Source: DAIOEK01 sp036746315 | Lineage (GTDB): Bacteria; Chloroflexota; Anaerolineae; Anaerolineales; Anaerolineaceae | Direction of reading: 5' to 3' | DNA: 60,414 bases | NCBI GenBank assembly: GCA_036746315.1 | Contig: DAIOEK010000013.1 | Coordinates: 1 to 60,414 of the forward strand | Part shown: one piece after another, positions 58,909 to 60,414 of the stretch | How the letters are laid out: each line of letters starts with the position of its first letter | How positions within the stretch are numbered: the stretch's first letter is position 1 | Position numbers and translations under genes: made by a program | Notes under the pieces: model-generated | Database searches by the model: none | Seen by the model: only the letters and a program-made list of their open reading frames with translations | Told to the model about the DNA's origin: nothing

Positions 58909-60102
58909 CTAATCGCGATACTTTTGAACGATCGCGCCGCACTGTTTGTCTTTGAGAATCAACTTGGTCTTGCCGTCTGGCATGACTTCTTCCTTAATAA
59001 GCAGATACTGGTCGTCGTAATCGACAAAGGCGACCTCTTCCTTGCCGGGCTCCTTACCCCACCAGACATCCAGCTTCACCGGTTCCCATTTTTTGGTCTG
59101 CGCCGATTTGTAGCAGGCATCCATGATGGCGTTGACCACGTAGCCGTCGTAGAAGTTTTCCATGGGCAGGCAGTTGTTCTCAAAGGAATTGAGCATATCG
59201 CCCATCATTTCCACATAGCCCAGCGCGCCAATCTCGTCACCCACCGGGAAGAGCCAGCCGGTGGCGCCTTCCGCCTTTTCGGCGACGTAGCCACCCTCCC
59301 CCACGTTGGTGAAGAACTCAAAGCCGGTGCGCAGCCAGTGGTTAAGCCAGATGGTGCCCTCGGTGCCGGAGACCTCATCGCGCAGATCCATGCCGCCGCG
59401 GAAGGTCCATGCCACTTCGAACTGACCGACCGCGCCGTTGGCGTATTTCACCAACCCGACCGCGCTGTCTTCCGCATCGATGGGATGCACCTGGGTATCC
59501 GCCCAGCACATCACCTCGATGGGTTTGACATCCTTGCCGATGAAGTTGCGCCCGATCTCGATGCAGTGGCAGCCCATATCCACGATCGCGCCGCCGCCGG
59601 AAAGCTCCTTGTTCCAGAGCCAGTCTGAGTGCGGACCGGGGTGCGCCTCGCGGGAACGAGTCCAGAGCACCTTGCCTACGGCGCCCCGCTGCACGCTTTT
59701 CAAAGCCTTGAGAGTCTTGGGGGTGTACACCAGGTCTTCCAGATAGCCATGCAACACACCGGCTTCCTGCACCGCCTCGAGCATTTCCTTTGCCTCGACG
59801 GCATTCCTGCCCAGGGGTTTGGTGCACAGGATATTCTTTTTAGCCTTGACGGCGGCCAAAACCGCCTGTTTGTGAAGATAGTTCGGCAGCCCCACCACAA
59901 CCAGGTTTGTCTCGGGATCATTCACCGCGTCATCGATGTTGGTCGTCCACCTGGGGATGCCGTATCTTTCCGCGAAGGATTTGGCTTCCGCTTCGGTGGC
60001 GGCGCAGACAACCTTGATCTGGTCGCGGCTGCGCTGTCCAAGCAAAGTTTGGGTGTAAAAATTGCCGATCAAGCCCGTTCCCAGCATGGTAATGTTTTGC
60101 AT
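58909..60102 (-). CDS. Gfo/Idh/MocA-family oxidoreductase (third copy)
   Basis: This 397-residue enzyme has the Rossmann motif MLGTGLIGNFYTQTLLG, CTKPLGRNAVEAKEML (Thr where most family members have Glu), and REAHPGPHSDWLWNKELSGGGAIVDMGCHCIEIGRNFIG. The last pattern is shared with the second copy at 50582, which suggests related substrates. The C-terminus has an extra basic segment (GKEEVAFVDYDDQYLLIKEE). The ATG at 60102 follows AAGGAG. It has its own promoter with an operator-like repeat and is the upstream end of the sugar region. Confidence 0.92.
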   Translation of the reverse strand: MQNITMLGTGLIGNFYTQTLLGQRSRDQIKVVCAATEAEAKSFAERYGIPRWTTNIDDAVNDPETNLVVVGLPNYLHKQAVLAAVKAKKNILCTKPLGRNAVEAKEMLEAVQEAGVLHGYLEDLVYTPKTLKALKSVQRGAVGKVLWTRSREAHPGPHSDWLWNKELSGGGAIVDMGCHCIEIGRNFIGKDVKPIEVMCWADTQVHPIDAEDSAVGLVKYANGAVGQFEVAWTFRGGMDLRDEVSGTEGTIWLNHWLRTGFEFFTNVGEGGYVAEKAEGATGWLFPVGDEIGALGYVEMMGDMLNSFENNCLPMENFYDGYVVNAIMDACYKSAQTKKWEPVKLDVWWGKEPGKEEVAFVDYDDQYLLIKEEVMPDGKTKLILKDKQCGAIVQKYRD

Positions 60103-60223
60103 GGAAATCTCCTTTAGTGATTGGTTGTTTAGGGGCATTGTAACCCGAAACATCGGGGGTAATGTTAAAACACAGGGGAGAATTTCGCACGAACACGGTA
60201 TGGGATTCCCGCCCGGAATTGCA

Positions 60224-60283
60224 AACTTGTCATGTTGTTATGACAAGTTAATTCATTGTAATGACTCAGTACGAGGCTGTCAA
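60224..60283 (-). promoter_or_regulatory. Promoter and operator of the third Gfo/Idh/MocA gene
   Basis: On the minus strand, TTGACA (60283-60278) and TACAAT (60260-60255) are 17 bases apart. Just downstream, over the expected start of transcription, AACTTGTCAT (60224-60233) and ATGACAAGTT (60240-60249) form a perfect inverted repeat with a six-base spacer. A repressor bound there would block initiation. The ROK or GntR regulator of the region is the likely ligand. Confidence 0.7.
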
Positions 60284-60307
60284 GCAATTTCAGGGAATCC
60301 GGTTTTG

Positions 60308-60336
60308 TTGACGGCAGGATAATGTGGTGGTAAAAT
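60308..60336 (+). promoter_or_regulatory. Promoter for tRNA-Lys
   Basis: TTGACG (60308-60313) and TAAAAT (60331-60336) are separated by 17 bases, and the tRNA begins 12 bases later. Confidence 0.65.
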
Positions 60337-60347
60337 CTCATCCGCTT

Positions 60348-60414
60348 GGGTGCGTAGCTCAATGGTAGAGCAGTGGCCTTTTAAGCCATTGGTTAAGGGT
60401 TCGAGCCCCTTCGC
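60348..60414 (+). tRNA. tRNA-Lys (anticodon TTT), cut by the window end
   Basis: Acceptor GGGTGCG, D stem GCTC/GAGC, anticodon stem GTGGC/GCCAT around CTTTTAA (anticodon TTT), and T arm AAGGG-TTCGAGC-CCCTT are present. The window stops after CGC, so the last bases of the acceptor strand are missing. Confidence 0.93.

Overview
The window is a draft-assembly contig segment (one run of 100 N at 8642-8741) from a bacterium that most resembles the Anaerolineae class of Chloroflexota. The reasons are indirect: Thr/Pro-rich linkers on secreted proteins, an NBR1-type Ig-like lipoprotein, a sortase, a T-box ahead of thrS, a threonyl-tRNA synthetase without the TGS domain, and many copies of sugar-operon families typical of that class (ribose-type ABC importer, ROK, Gfo/Idh/MocA, UroD-like). 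No 16S rRNA is present, so the placement is an inference.

Layout. 1-8300 holds small regulated units: a MarR operon, a TetR/DUF4386 divergent pair with clear operators, an RlmD-type rRNA methyltransferase, an Ig-like lipoprotein, a class V aminotransferase and a sortase operon. 8555-8860 carries tRNA-Val(GAC), the N gap, and tandem repeats built from the 3' end of that tRNA. 8851-10597 is an ABC-2 exporter operon led by an AbrB-type regulator. 11514-16714 is a threonine module: thrC-thrB-GNAT on the minus strand, diverging from T-box-controlled thrS. 17006-18517 is infC-rpmI-rplT, with infC apparently starting at AUC. 18602-25576 combines a two-component system downstream of copA with a divergent copper-handling pair (UreH-like/cupredoxin and a CXXC metallochaperone). 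25617-35396 is mixed housekeeping and envelope genes: macro domain, TrmH/SpoU methylase, DUF711, parvulin lipoprotein, a three-repeat secreted protein, a phosphodiesterase and an MFS exporter.

35505-43883 is an AT-rich island of five multi-pass membrane proteins that look like lipid-linked-sugar glycosyltransferases. Two of them, at opposite ends, are paralogues. A 69-bp remnant of the 3' end of the neighbouring UroD-like gene lies inside the island at 42118-42186, which marks a recombination junction.

43929-60102 is one long minus-strand sugar-utilisation region: three Gfo/Idh/MocA dehydrogenases, a ROK-family repressor, a ribose-type ABC importer, DeoC, a TIM-barrel isomerase/epimerase, a ROK kinase, a GntR/UTRA regulator, a SIS-domain isomerase and a UroD-like protein. 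Its lipoprotein substrate-binding protein contains two copies of the whole ligand-binding domain that appear identical over 965 bp of DNA. This is the most unusual object in the window, although an assembly error must be excluded. The window ends inside tRNA-Lys(TTT).
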